Shown: one piece after another, positions 1 through 11,120 of the stretch | Position numbering within the stretch: position 1 is the stretch's first letter | How the letters are laid out: every line of letters starts with the position of its first letter | Assembly (NCBI GenBank): GCA_014058105.1 | Contig: JACGCM010002017.1 | Location: 1,674,001-1,738,000 of the forward strand | DNA from: Kingdonia uniflora | Taxonomy: Eukaryota > Streptophyta > Magnoliopsida > Ranunculales > Circaeasteraceae | Direction: 5' to 3' | Length of the DNA: 64,000 bases | Notes under the pieces: generated by a model | What the model was told of the DNA's origin: nothing | Databases searched by the model: none | The model's input: only the letters and a program-made list of their open reading frames with translations | Program-made: the position numbers and the translations under genes

Positions 1-1140
1 AGGTACTCTGCTAATTTTCCCCCAATGTGGATCAAGCAAGACTCCAAGATCAATTAAGATCCTGGTGCTTCAACCAAACTTCGTGAGGACCAGAAAAATG
101 TTTCTTAATCGACTACTATCGGTTCAGTGCAAACATTATGTAAATGCAAACAATTTGCATTTCTAACCGCTTCCATGTGTTTGGTTCGATTTATAATTAC
201 AATGTGGTGCCTTTAAAGTACATGCATGGGTTTGGTTCACATTTGCAAAACAAACAAAGCAAACAACTAACATTTCCATGCAAAAGCTTCTCTTTTTGTT
301 TGCATTTGGTTGCAGTGAAAAATCTATGTAACAGAGTTTGCATTTTGGCTTTTACTTCGGAGAAAAAATATGACCTTTGAAGGGATAAAAAAAATGTAAT
401 TATCATTTGCATTTGCATAAAATTTCACCTAACCAAACATAAACATCAATCTGCAATTAGTTGAATTTGCAGTGCATTGCATTTCTGCCTTTATTGAAAA
501 GAAAAAAAAAAATTGTACAAAGCCCAAAATTCTCCATAAATTACATATAATACCCAACAATTTGAAAAACCACATGGAGACCCTAATTTTGAAGTTTAGT
601 TGCAATTAGTACCCCCCTGAAAATATAATATACCAAATTTATCCCTGTTTTTTACTTTGCTAGATACTTCGTTTACTCGTTACCCGTTCAAAAGGTGAAG
701 AATTTTTTTTTCTTTTTCTCTCTCTCTCATGATGTCGGAAATTTTTTAGATATCTCATGAGCCATCATTTCATGACCTCTGACCCTTCAAAACCCTCCAC
801 GTATCCAAGAGAGAGAGAGAGAGCGCTAAAACTTCATAAACCAAAAATTACAAACGTTTTAAGAAGTTGGAAGGACAAACTTGAAAATTTGAAGTTTACC
901 GCTAACATTGTATTCCTAGATTTTATGAGTAGACAAACGTAAGACAATCTCCTTTGTTCGAAGGTTTTCGTCAAATTTTTTGATTGAGAGAGATACAAAG
1001 TAGACGATCGAGTGATGGAGTGATGGAGTTATGGTTGTGGGGAGTGCGAGAAATGTATTTGGAGAGAGTAGGGAGGAAGTTAGCGATAGCTATGAAGAAA
1101 AAAGAGTCTGTGGGTTAGATTGTTCTTGTTTCTTTAGACT
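1..1140. other. Non-coding AT-rich stretch, no gene recognised
   Basis: Both strands show only short open frames with no family motif. The DNA is AT-rich with CT/GA simple tracts near 715-730 and 812-824. A possible MITE at 176-440 is listed separately. Confidence 0.6.
176..440. repeat. Possible small MITE with TGTTTGGTT / AACCAAACA ends
   Basis: A 9-bp inverted pair, TGTTTGGTT at 178-186 and AACCAAACA at 431-439, bounds about 265 bp of non-coding AT-rich DNA. Ends of this kind are common in plant hAT- and Tourist-like MITEs. I could not find a convincing target duplication, so the boundaries and the class are uncertain. Confidence 0.3.
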
Positions 1141-2574
1141 GAAGTACCATTTGGTTTGCTAAGGCTGTGTTTGGTTCGCTGCATAGGCGTGCAAACGCAC
1201 GCCCTTGCGGGTTGATTGGTTTGCCCTAGCCCAGCTTGCATTGGGTAAAATAAATCTTTAACAAATGAGCTGCACCCTCTTACACTGCTGCTGTAGCACC
1301 TTGCCTTCCATCGTGATTTGAGAATCGCGAAAACAAAAGAAGACCAAAACCAAAATAAATAAAAAAGAGAAAAATGGCTGATCTCTCTTTTGTTCTCTAA
1401 TCTCCAATCTCTATTAATGGAGGTTTGGATTTTTCAAGAGCATCCAAAGGTACTCTCTCTCTTATCTTTTCTTCAATGGGTCTCTGATTTCAGTTGTTTG
1501 GCAGATTGTATTGTTAAAGCATTGAGTTTGCGTGATTCATCGATTCCGTGCCGTTCGACATTGAGTTCGCTCTCTCGTTCTTACAATCAAACTTTCCTCC
1601 TTTGCAAGCTATAGATAGGGAGGTAAATGATTTACTTGTACATTTTTATAGATTTGAGATTGATTGATGTTTGCTTGTTCTATATGACCCCTCTTATCAT
1701 TTTTATGTGTATTTGATTTGTACTTCTTATTTAGATTGATGGGTGTTAGTAAATTTTGTTTAGAGTTGTTGGAGTTTGATTTTTGATTGTTGGGATTTTA
1801 GGAAATTGGAAGATGTGTGGTGATGGGGAGGTTGAATTTGGTGATTAAGCTGTTGGGGTTTTGGTTTACATTATTAGATATTCCTTTTAGTTTGATTCCC
1901 TCTTTGCATAACCTATTTGTTTTAGTGAGTGAATCTAAACATGAATTGGAAATATATCATATATGAATTTATTGCTATGAAGTAGTATATCTATAAAGTA
2001 TTTATTCGAGTTGTTTAATCCTTTCATTTATGTTTCTATAAAGTATTTATGTTTAATCGTTTACATTAGTTCTTCTTTCTACATGCTCTGTGGTGCAAGT
2101 TAGACTTTACCATACATGTTATCCCTGTTGTTTTTCTTCAATTGCAACTGTAAAGCTAATGATGTTTTTCGGATTATTGAATCTTTGATATCACAAGAAG
2201 AAGATAGAGGCTTCTGTGGCTTTGGTGGGTTATCTGTAACTAGTTAACTATACTTTGATCATATGAATGACCCAAACCATGAATCTTCGGTGTGGAGCAT
2301 CACGAAGTGTTGATTTTGTCTCTGGTGCTTTACTTTAGTTGATTAGTACTTCTTTGTAACAGCTCACTGTGTATTTGACTGGCTCCAAATGCTTTCCTCT
2401 TCTCTCCTCTTTTGCCTCAATATTGCCCAAAATGTGTACCTCCCGGGCAAGTTAACAAATCTATCAATAAAAATAACCAAAAGTATAAGATCTTCGGAAT
2501 GCTTTTGTAAGATGTGTAAGCCTATATAGTAGCAGTGCATGATAGAATTTAAAGCAAGGCCGAGCCTTAGGAAA
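1141..2574. other. Non-coding stretch with a leader-like CT-rich segment
   Basis: No protein family is recognised. Around 1370-1470 there is an ATG, a CT-rich tract and a possible splice donor (AAAG|GTACTC), followed by T-rich, intron-like DNA to about 2300. This resembles the 5' leader of a plant gene, but no coding exon follows that I can support. Confidence 0.35.
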
Positions 2575-2942
2575 GATCTTATAATACAAAGCACATAAAA
2601 ACAAAGATAAAGCAAATTCCGTAATCAATTAACACCTTCGAGAAATAAAACATGACACTTAATCGTTCTAAAAGAACAACAAAGAATTATACAATTCAAA
2701 AGAACTAAAAAAACATAATAAGCAAGCAATGATCTTATCACAAGATTACCATGACATATAAACTGTTAGGTTTAGCAAAATGCCTCTAAGAAGTTCAGCA
2801 GTAATTCAACAGAGAGTTACATGTTCACTACGGAAATAAAACTTATAAGATTAAATGAAAACATTACAGCATTCTACAATACACAAATAACAACCCAATA
2901 CCTGCATAATTTAACAAAAGTCCAAATCGGTATTCCACACAA
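2575..2942 (-). repeat. 3' flank of F-box locus A, a repeat family in this window
   Basis: This AT-rich segment lies just downstream of the minus-strand F-box pseudogene. Clearly related sequence recurs at 27770-27985 (matching about 2575-2745) and 25250-25440 (matching about 2790-2985). The copies share runs around the words 'aaataaaacatgaca' and 'ccacacaactaatca'. It marks segmental copies of the F-box locus. Confidence 0.6.
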
Positions 2943-4063
2943 CTAATCAGCAAGCAAATACATTAAGGTCATTCGGCCATATGATAACTTTGAATGCATA
3001 TCAAGGTCTAAATCAATGAACTCAACCATTTGGTCCTCAAAATCGTATATTCCGATATTACAACCACCCCCAATACTATATATTTCTACATAATTATCGG
3101 TGAAGTAGGCACAGTTTCTCTTGAGTTCTGGGTAGTTAGATACTGAGAGTGAGAATAAATAATTAGAACCAAGGAAAAGAGTATGGTCACTCAAACCATT
3201 CAACTCCTGCCACATCCTAGTATGTAAATCCAACTCGAAAAATTCAAATAAGTATGTTTCAACATTTTTTTGATAATAGTCGGGATCATCATCATTTGCA
3301 TGGTCACTCAAACCATTCAACTCCTGCCACATCCTAGTATGTAAATCCAACTCGAAAAATTCAAATAAGTATGTTTCAACATTTTTTTGATAATAGTCGG
3401 GATCATCATCATTTGCATCCTCGTCATAGTAGTAACTCCGTGCAGTAAGTGAAGATCCCCGGAGACCTCGACAATATATAACTTGTCGGCACTCTTAGAG
3501 CCTCGGGAGGTGATGCAAAATCAACTACCTTTGGTTCAATGCTAGTTACATCACAAATTCTAAGAATCCCCTTACTATCAAGGGCATATACTTAATCATT
3601 GAAGCAAATAACATCCTCGTAATAAGTCTGTGGACTTTCTAAGGTCGTCCAAGTTTTGTCAGAAGGTTTAGCAATAGCTAGTTCGTTCCGTATGGAATAG
3701 ATTGCCATAACTATGCAGTCGTCATTGGTATTTGAGGATGATGGGTGCATCTCAAGATTAGCGCTTAAGGTGATCAACCAAACCATGTGGAGAACCCATA
3801 CACCGCCTTCCCCGATCCTCTGGCAAATGAATATTATAAAACTTCTTATTCGAGAGACTATAGAAGCTCCGAATATCACTATCCTCCTTCTCAGCCATCA
3901 TCAACCAATGAAATTTGTAACCACTAACCCCAGCAAAATAGTGCTTCTTACTCGCAACTGATCTCCATGCACGACAGACTCCTCGAAAGCTAAAGTAATC
4001 ACTGAGATCATGATACCCCACTAGACTAATAAGTTCCTCTGGGAGGTCCGCCCAGTTAGTCAT
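2943..4063 (-). pseudogene. F-box/DUF295 (SKIP23-like) protein, locus A, decayed
   Basis: Proteins of this family put an F-box at the N terminus, where it binds a SKP1-type adaptor of an SCF ubiquitin ligase, and a DUF295 beta-rich domain after it. The start at 4063 opens with an F-box (LPEELISLVG, then SFRGVCRAWRSVA). DUF295 pieces follow: a conserved KTWTTLESP segment near 3650, ILRICDVTSIEPKVVDFASP near 3500-3565, and a C-terminal LFLGSNYLFSLSV ... VEFIDLDLDMHS segment at 2943-3180. The pieces lie in three reading frames. A TAA at 3592-3594 replaces the residue before VYALDS. A perfect 117-bp tandem duplication lies in the C-terminal part. I read it as a pseudogene; an unusual intron structure could explain some frame changes but not the nonsense codon. 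Confidence 0.8.
3183..3416. repeat. Perfect 117-bp tandem duplication, in frame
   Basis: Positions 3183-3299 and 3300-3416 are identical. The unit is 39 codons long, so the duplication keeps the local frame, and the translated C-terminal piece carries the segment around LHTRMWQELNGLSDH twice. No difference was found between the copies, which points to a recent event. Confidence 0.95.
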
Positions 4064-4078
4064 TGAGTAAAGCTCGGA

Positions 4079-4093
4079 GGGGGGGGGGGGGGG
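4079..4093. repeat. G15 homopolymer just upstream of F-box A start
   Basis: Fifteen consecutive G on the plus strand (C on the gene strand) begin 15 bp upstream of the F-box A start codon. The corresponding position at F-box locus D (near 47838) has only six G. It is a length-variable tract in the 5' leader. Confidence 0.9.
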
Positions 4094-4262
4094 TGTTGTT
4101 GTTCAATCTCAGATTTGATCAATGGTGAATAGGTTAGGTAATTTGAGTTTGTAGAGTTGTAATTTGAAGAACACTAAGAACCCAAAAGTAGAAACTAGTA
4201 ATTATAGGTTACTTGTACCAAAAGAAAGTTACCCAAGTTAGGAATCAAAGCCACATGCGTAT

Positions 4263-4643
4263 GGAGGCATGGACAAATTCTGATTGTGCTGGTTCAGTAG
4301 CCGACAGACGGCCTACCCCGGTTATTGCAACATGGTTGAAGGGAATTTGGTGATTTATCACGCAAGAAAAATATTGTCTCGTTCTATTGTGAAGGTTCAG
4401 TACTGGTGTATGGCACATGGTGTTTGCGAGATGATGTGGTTGAAAATCTTATGACATGATATGAGGATTCGAAATTCATTTCCTCTTTTATTGTACTGTA
4501 AAGACAAGTACTTCACTAGTATTGCTGCAAATCTCGTGCAACAAAATCACGGCAAGTACATTAAGGTTGGTGGTCACTTTGTCCATGAAAGACTTTATCC
4601 AGACATATTAGGATTCCAATTTTCTTACTTCATGGCTAATTAG
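4263..4643 (+). pseudogene. Copia retrotransposon RNase H / C-terminal pol fragment
   Basis: Translation across this stretch matches the end of Ty1/Copia polyproteins: a region like NSDCAGSVADRRPTPGYC (canonical D-x-D-W-A-G-S-x-x-D-R-R-S-T-S-G-Y), then MAHGVCEMMWLKIL, then LYCKDK (usually LYCDNK) and SIAANLVQQNHGKYIKVGGHF (canonical pattern around NPVQHDRTKHVEVDRHF). Stops interrupt it and no LTR is recognisable on either side. It is an old 5'-truncated relic, unrelated in position to the Copia element at 39-44 kb. Confidence 0.75.
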
Positions 4644-4645
4644 TT

Positions 4646-7439
4646 TATATCTTCCTAAGGCTCAATATTTGGTTGCTTGGTGAATGGCGGCCTTCCACAC
4701 CATCTTTGATTGCAGCTTTTGGGGACCTTGGCAATTAGGCGTCGTGTTTGGATGCTTTGTTTTCAAAATTTCTGTTGTGAAATAGTAATAACAAACAGGC
4801 AAGGCCCAGGAACCTAACCAATTGTTGAGAGTCAATATTCTTATGCCCATGCAACCACAAGGGACTTACTCGTATAGGGGCACGCTCGCGACTTAGCAAA
4901 TGTTCTCACTGATGTACTTAAGATATGATGTGATAGGTGTTGATTTACTTTAAAGGAACAGGACTGCGTTGTTTTAAGTTTATAAACTAACAAACTCAAC
5001 AACTAATCTTGAGTAATTGCACTCAAATAAAAGCTATAGCAGACTCTTTAAATATCTTATTCAACAAATTTCTCCCCAAAATAGGTGAATGACATGTATA
5101 GAGCTTTTATAAATAAGCCTAAGTTAAACGGCAAGGCAACTTTCTAGAAGATGTAAATTCCCTATGAGAGAATATAGAGTTAAGAGAACCTTGGGAATAA
5201 TGAATACCATAGGTGCTAACATGAGGTTCAATAGTTGTGCGAATTAAAAAAACTCCACGATTCACGTTTCTTGGACATGATCAGAGTTCAACCCATTATT
5301 TATTATACGTCTGAATCATGATCTTGCAGGTCTACTCTGTTTTCAAAAAGCAAGAGAATTTTATTGGAAAACATCAGAGACTCCAAAGCACAAAAGAAAA
5401 ACAATTCCAAGGCCCCAAATAGGATCCACAGGAGCACAAATTTAGTCAATCAACTAGTCAAATCTAAAATAATCTTTCCCAGGTTCTCTAAGTCTTTTTA
5501 AGAAGGAGAGTATGCCCATGAAGATCTGACGCTCTCCAGCAAGAAGGTAAGCCCCTTGTTCGAGCGCTTTGTCAGCAGAAAAAATTACTTCTCTGTATGG
5601 GATAATCTAAACTTGATAAACCACTTCTTCACATTGTTCCAATCATTTTTAACCTTCCAATGCACATTGTCATTCAAAAACAAAGTGATAGCTGTGTTAG
5701 AATCCGATTCAACCTACACACAGGCCCACCCATTTTGCCTTGTATGGCTTCCAGTTAGGTAGTTAGTTTAGTAAGCGTTGCTTGTCTGAGTGTTGGCAGT
5801 TAGTTACAATGTATTGGGTTTATTGTAAATATTGAACATTTAGAATAATGTATATCTGTTTTTTATTGACAACTGCTCGAAGTCCATCTTCATTGGAAAT
5901 GTACTGAGATGTGATAGTGTTTATTTTCCAGGTACCTTTTCTCAAAAAAGAAAAGAAAAGAGGAATGCAACCCAGGTACCTGCACTTACTGTTGAAGGGG
6001 AGTGGTAATTTTCACTATGAGGGAGCAGATAATGGTGGGCGCTTTTAGCTGTGCAAAGCATGGCTGTGGCACTGTTATGGTGTGGCGGGTATCCAAGTAC
6101 TCTGACCATGTCATGGCAACTGGATGGTTATGTTTGCATCAATGCTTTAGCTTTAAATTATTCTAATAAAAATTATGCTTTGTCTGCCTTCATTCATGGT
6201 TTAAGAAGAAAAAAAAACTACATTCTACCTGGACTTGGGGTTGCTAAACATATGAGCTCAATATTCTATATTGTTATAACAATGAAAACTGGAAATCTTC
6301 TTCTTGTTTATAATTTGTAATGGCTCCTATCGTAATTGGTATATGTATGGTTGCATGAGCTCTAGAGAAAAATAAAAATCATGTTCACGTTTAGTGCTGC
6401 ACATGTATTTACAGGGTTTCCCTTATTCTTACAAGGAAATGATCTTCTTATCACCATACCATATGAATTTTGTAAACTTCTTGTTAAAGTGTTGATTTAA
6501 TGCAAGGTCTAGGTATTTTAATGGAAATTTGAATGACTCGGAGTGTTCAGTGACAGTTTGTAGGCCATGGTAACAACAATGTTAATAGAAAAATTAATAT
6601 ACTTCCAATTTTTCTCACAGCATATGGTTATTGCTGGGATCCATCTCTTGGTGATTTCTGTACTTACTCACGACCCAGCCATCAGTGGGAGTCTTAAGGA
6701 GCTTAAGTTGATGATCTTGTGGTGCTTCTTTATACATGTTGAATTAGAAGTGCAACCAGCTATAGCATAATTTCTATTATGGAACAAGAGGTAATTTTCA
6801 CCACCTTTTTTTCCTTTTTCTTTTCTTGTTTTACTTTATTATGATAGTCACATATTATTACATAGTAAAAGTAGTTCATTTGTTATTTCGTCTGGTCTTC
6901 CACTTTCTTGTCACGATGATTCATTTGTTTTAGGAGGCATTTGGCAACACACACAAGCCACTGAAATGTAAAAAGGAAAAACCTTAGTAGGTTATTAGTT
7001 TGGCTAGGCCAAAAATTGCTTTGAGGTTGTTATTATGCTTCTTTTATGGAGCAATCTGAGATAATTGAGTATCAACTTTTACTTTTACAACTTACGGTTT
7101 TAATTTGTAGTTTTTATATTTTTTCATTTTTTCATAATTTCCTAGATGGAATATATCCCAGGATCCATCGAAACAATTAATCTAATGTAATAAGAAATGT
7201 AATGAGAAATGAATCTTTTCTATATACTAAACCCATTAAACCATTTTTGAAAGCCCAGTGGGCTGCAAGCTCACAGAGAAACCAATACTAAGAGGAAAAA
7301 CCCTACAAACTAAGAAAGAATAGAACCATCTCTTTAAGAATTCAATTCAATTCTCTTTTTCTTTAGCTTCAACTATTTTTGCCGTCTGCGTTTCCTTTTT
7401 CTTTACTTATTTCGCTTCTTTAAAAGCCTTTTCTCCAAG
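4646..7439. other. Long stretch without a recognisable gene
   Basis: Only short frames without family motifs are present. Near 6620 a T-rich tract ending in CACAG precedes an open stretch (6621-6770), which looks like a splice acceptor plus exon, but I could not assign its translation in any frame. The rest is AT-rich, intron- or intergenic-like DNA. Confidence 0.45.
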
Positions 7440-7900
7440 AGAAGAAGTGCCTCATACTAAAAGACTTCAACTTCTCATAGGCAATGGTCCTAGCAAGGTC
7501 CTCTTACTTTCTGTTACAAATTGAAGAATGCTTCTTATATCACAAGCAGTAGAGATACTTGCAGGCTTAAAATTACCTAAATGATAACAGTTTGATAAGG
7601 TGTATGCAGACCCCAGTTGTTTGGCCATGATAACTTCAGATATGAAATGGATTGTCATAGGAATAATGCACCAACTATAATGAATATTCATCATATCAAA
7701 CTGTTTTGAGTAGATTTAGCAAATATGTCGGCAGACAAGCCATTAAATGCCTAGTCAAGAAGAAATGCCTGATGTTCACAATATACATAACTTACTGCTA
7801 TGCATTATCATAATATAGTAGTTACGAGAGGGCAGGGTAGATGTTATTTATAGAACTTTACCTGGGTTTGTAAACTTTCAGGTTGTCAGGTATAAATATG
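7440..7900 (-). repeat. Dispersed direct repeat, copy 1 (partner at 20.98-21.48 kb)
   Basis: This segment shares extended similarity, in the same orientation, with 20980-21480. Shared words include 'ccccagttgtttt/ggcc', 'gtagattta', 'aagaagaaatgcc.gatgttcaca' and 'gcagggtagat'. On the minus strand both copies give a similar protein-like string with AKQLG followed by L..FKPA/L..LNLHA. That suggests both derive from an exon of an unidentified gene. The product is unknown. Confidence 0.55.
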
Positions 7901-8275
7901 ATATTTACCGAAAAAGATAATATATGTTCGCGCGAACATTTATAGGGACAAACACAATACCAGTTGAAATGACACTATTGAATTTTTCTTTCTTTAGTTC
8001 AATTGATGTATATCTTGATTACGTTAAAATACGCATCAGGATTTCAAACGCATGTTCACGTCTGATCATCTATTGTCAAAAGGTATATTATAGTAACTCA
8101 GTTTTTTCCTACCTCAATAGATTTGGCTCTTCCGTTGTCATTATTTTGTTAGCATAGAGTTGGGTGTTAATCCTCTTATCTTCCTTACTAAACAATTAGA
8201 AACCCCCATGTCTAAGAATAAAAAATCAAAACTGAGTTTTGGTTCTGAGCTACTTGAACTATCTTCTTCATCATT

Positions 8276-9850
8276 ATGGGGGTAGGCGATGTCCCTAATT
8301 TGACCTCTTTAGCAAAGACTTTGGGTTGTGGTGTTGAGACTCTTTCTTCTACTTATTTGTGGTTGCCGCTGGGGGAGAAGTATACTTCTAAGGCTTTATG
8401 GGATCCTGTTATTGAGAGATTTTCTAAGAGATTTAGTGGGTGGAAGGCCAAGTACCTATCGAAAGGTGGGAGAGTTACCCTTTTGAAAAGTACTTTTTTC
8501 AGCCTTCCAGTATATTATATGTCCTTGTTTACTTTCCCTAAGGGAATAAAAAAGACCCTGGATTCTATTATGAAAAAATTTCTTTAGAATGATTCGGTGG
8601 AGGTTCACAAGATACATAAAGTTAGTTGGAAGCAAGTGTGTAAGATTAGAGATGAAGGAGGTGGGGATCAAGAAGTTGTCTAGCATCAATGAGGCTTTGT
8701 TATTAAGTGGTTATGGAAGTTTGGGCTAGAGGATGACAGGTTGTGGAAAAAAGTTATTATTTCGAGGTTCGGTGTGAAGGAGTTTGGGTGGAGTAGCAGG
8801 GAAGTAGTTGATACTTTTGGATGTGGGGTGTGGAGGGGATGTGGAGGGGAGTGATGAAAAATAGTGATAGTTTTGGTAAAAGGGGTCAGGATTAGAGTTG
8901 GTGTGAGCAATAGACTGAGATTTTGGGAGGATTATTGTCTCCTCGACCTGTCGCTCAAAGATTTATATTTGTTACTTTTCTCCTTATCAGATAATCATGA
9001 GTGCTTGGTGCAAGAGGTGATGATCTTGGATCATAATGGTATTTCTTGGAATCTCGACTTTCATTGAAACTTGAATGATTGGGAAATGGATATTTTTATA
9101 TCTCTTTTGGAGAAACTTACTAGTTTTCACCATCATTTTGAGTTGAATGTGCTAGAGGGTTGTTCTCCGTGAAGACATTCTATAAGGCTCTAGATACTCC
9201 AACTCATAATACTCCTATCTCTTTCCCAAGAAAGAAAGTTTGGGTTCCTAGGCTACCGTCTAATCCGGACTTTTTTGTGTGGACGTTGTATTCGATTAAA
9301 ACCCTTACCATTGACAATCTTCGTAAGCGTAATATTATTGTGGTTAACTTTTGTTATATGTGTAAAAGAGACGGAGAATCCATTGACCATCTCTCTCTTC
9401 TTTGTCCTTCTACCGATAATATTTGGATTGAATTGTTTACTGGGGTTGGTTCATGCTTTAGGAATGTCAAGGAGTTTCTAACAAATTGGAAGACGAGAGG
9501 CCTCGTTGGATGGGGTAAGGTTCTATGGCGGTACTCACCATTTGCGGTGATTTGGTCTATATGGCTCGAGCGCAATGCGAGGAAGTTTGAAGGGAAGGAG
9601 AAGTCGAGAACTTCGGTCTTGGTCTGTGTCAAAGCGTTCATTTTCTGGTGGAGTAAAGCCGCGACAGATATGATGGGGACCTCCTTTGAGTCACTTATGA
9701 TTAAATGAAGGGAGACTATCACGGGTCGAACTTGAGGGTCTTGGTGTTGAGTTTGTTTTGTTTTCTTTTTTTGACCTCATGTTGAGGTTTTTTCTTTGTT
9801 TTTGGTCGTGCTTGTGTTTGGGTGTTGTGTTTGTTTTATCAATAAAATTT
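8276..9850 (+). pseudogene. 5'-truncated LINE (L1-type) ORF2 remnant
   Basis: LINE ORF2 proteins nick DNA and reverse-transcribe their own RNA. The piece at 8276-8587 matches the segment after the RT active site (pattern LG.KY.SK.LWDPVIERF.KR..GWK..YLSKGGR). The frame then breaks (TAG near 8586). Further pieces lie at 8588-9067, and an open zf-RVT-like C terminus at 9163-9708 (FFVWTL ... CYMCKRDGESIDHLSLLC ... IWSIWLERNARKFEG) is almost undamaged. The endonuclease and RT core are missing. A likely 3' UTR runs to an AATAAA near 9840 and a short T-rich end. Stops and frameshifts make it inactive. Confidence 0.85.
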
Positions 9851-10433
9851 ACATTCATAATTTTTTTTCCATGTAAATCGTCATTTTGATTTTCTGTAAC
9901 AAGTTCTCATTTGAGTGTATGCTCGTAAATGTAGATGTAAGATATTATTTAGTCTGAAAAAAAAAGTTTGGACATTTTTGGATACGCAAAAGTTTTATTT
10001 TACTGGTGTCCATTGCTCTCGAAAAACTCAACAGGGGTTTATTAGGTGCATCTTGACCCTACGACCACCATTCTGACGAGCTTGATTTTTTTCCCATCTC
10101 TAAAGCTGTTTAAAAATCTCTACATTAGTTGATTTTTTTTAGTATTATAGAAAAGTATTAACGTACAAAGCTATTATAGAAAAGTAAGATATTTTTAAAA
10201 ATTCTATATTCCCGTGATGAAATATTGTGATGATTTTTAATATGTACGGTAAAATTTTGGCCAAACATATATCTTGAAAATACTGTCTTCTAAACCTTGC
10301 ACCACATATGGACGCTTACAGAAAATATATAGTTCCCGCTCAATATTTGTCCTTTTTTCTTATGAAGTAGCTCCTCCGTGTTTTAATATATCAATCTTTT
10401 CCGTTCCAGTTTTTTCTCAGGGATTAGTAAGTA
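9851..10433. other. Intergenic or intron DNA, nothing recognised
   Basis: AT-rich sequence with no family motif on either strand. Its right edge ends in a pyrimidine-rich tract and ACAG at 10461-10464, a plausible splice acceptor for the DOMON exon that follows. Confidence 0.5.
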
Positions 10434-10830
10434 ATGATTATTATATTATCTGCTGTATATACAGACAGATGGGCTGTGATAGGATTTTCAAAAGAGGGAA
10501 TGATGGTTAGTTCAAGTGCTATGGTAGGTTGGATCAGTAAAGAAGGCCATGCAAACATCATCAGGGTTTTACTCCATCTGAAGTCATGTGACTCATACCA
10601 GACAAGGGTGAATTATTACTCACTAAGGTACCCCCTGTTATTGTTCTTCGTGGGACCATTATATACATGACATTTCAGTTGAAGGTCTCCTCTTATGCTA
10701 GCAAACAACCGATATTGTTAGTGTTTAGGACAAGAAAACTACTTCACAATCGTCTAACAGAACATTATGATAAAACAAGTATCATTTTTGAATTCTCTGG
10801 AGGTTCGTTCTTTCATATGATCCTCTTGTA
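10434..10830 (+). pseudogene. DOMON part of a broken DOMON/cytochrome b561 gene
   Basis: DOMON/b561 proteins are plant membrane electron carriers with an extracellular heme- or sugar-binding DOMON domain. The first piece (about 10465-10600, acceptor AG at 10463-10464) reads RWAVIGFSKEGMMVSSSAMVGWIS, matching the family core W-x-A-x-G-F-S-x-x-G-x-M-x-x-S-x-A-V-V-G-W. A shifted frame then gives GFTPSEV. The second piece (from 10679, acceptor at 10677-10678) reads ILLVFRTRKL ... RLTEHYDKTS, like the end of the DOMON domain (L-x-E-H-x-D-K-x-S). The heme b561 exon lies at 16244-16476, beyond the hAT insertion. The frameshift near 10570 and the stop in the b561 exon make this a pseudogene. I recognised no signal-peptide exon upstream. 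Confidence 0.7.
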
Positions 10831-11107
10831 CTATTTTTATATACTCGTGTAGCATTCATATGCTACATAAGTAATTTAGTTAGGAATATTAATGGAATAC
10901 ACCATTTATGCTTCAAAGCTCTGCCATTCCATCTATTTTGCACTACAGGGAAATGGCTCTCTAGCTCATAAAGCACACTTATTGTTGTGAAATAGTGGAC
11001 GAGGGTTATTTGATTAAAAAATAACCCCAACCACAAGAAGTGAAATAATAATTAGAAATGGAAAAATAGGATACACTGCTCTTTCTCCCGAAAGAACAGA
11101 ACAGGTT

Positions 11108-11120
11108 TAGGGATGGCAAT
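11108..11120 (+). repeat. hAT left terminal inverted repeat
   Basis: TAGGGATGGCAAT, the exact inverse of 15906-15918. It follows the 8-bp target duplication copy AACAGGTT directly. Confidence 0.93.

Noticed and set aside
6567..6770. Exon-like open stretch with a splice acceptor, briefly read as a GBSS piece (HMVIAG)
   Set aside because: Only five or six residues resemble GBSS, and the following residues do not; too weak to name.
9354..9722. 122-residue minus-strand frame
   Set aside because: It is antisense to the LINE zf-RVT end, which has clear family motifs on the plus strand.
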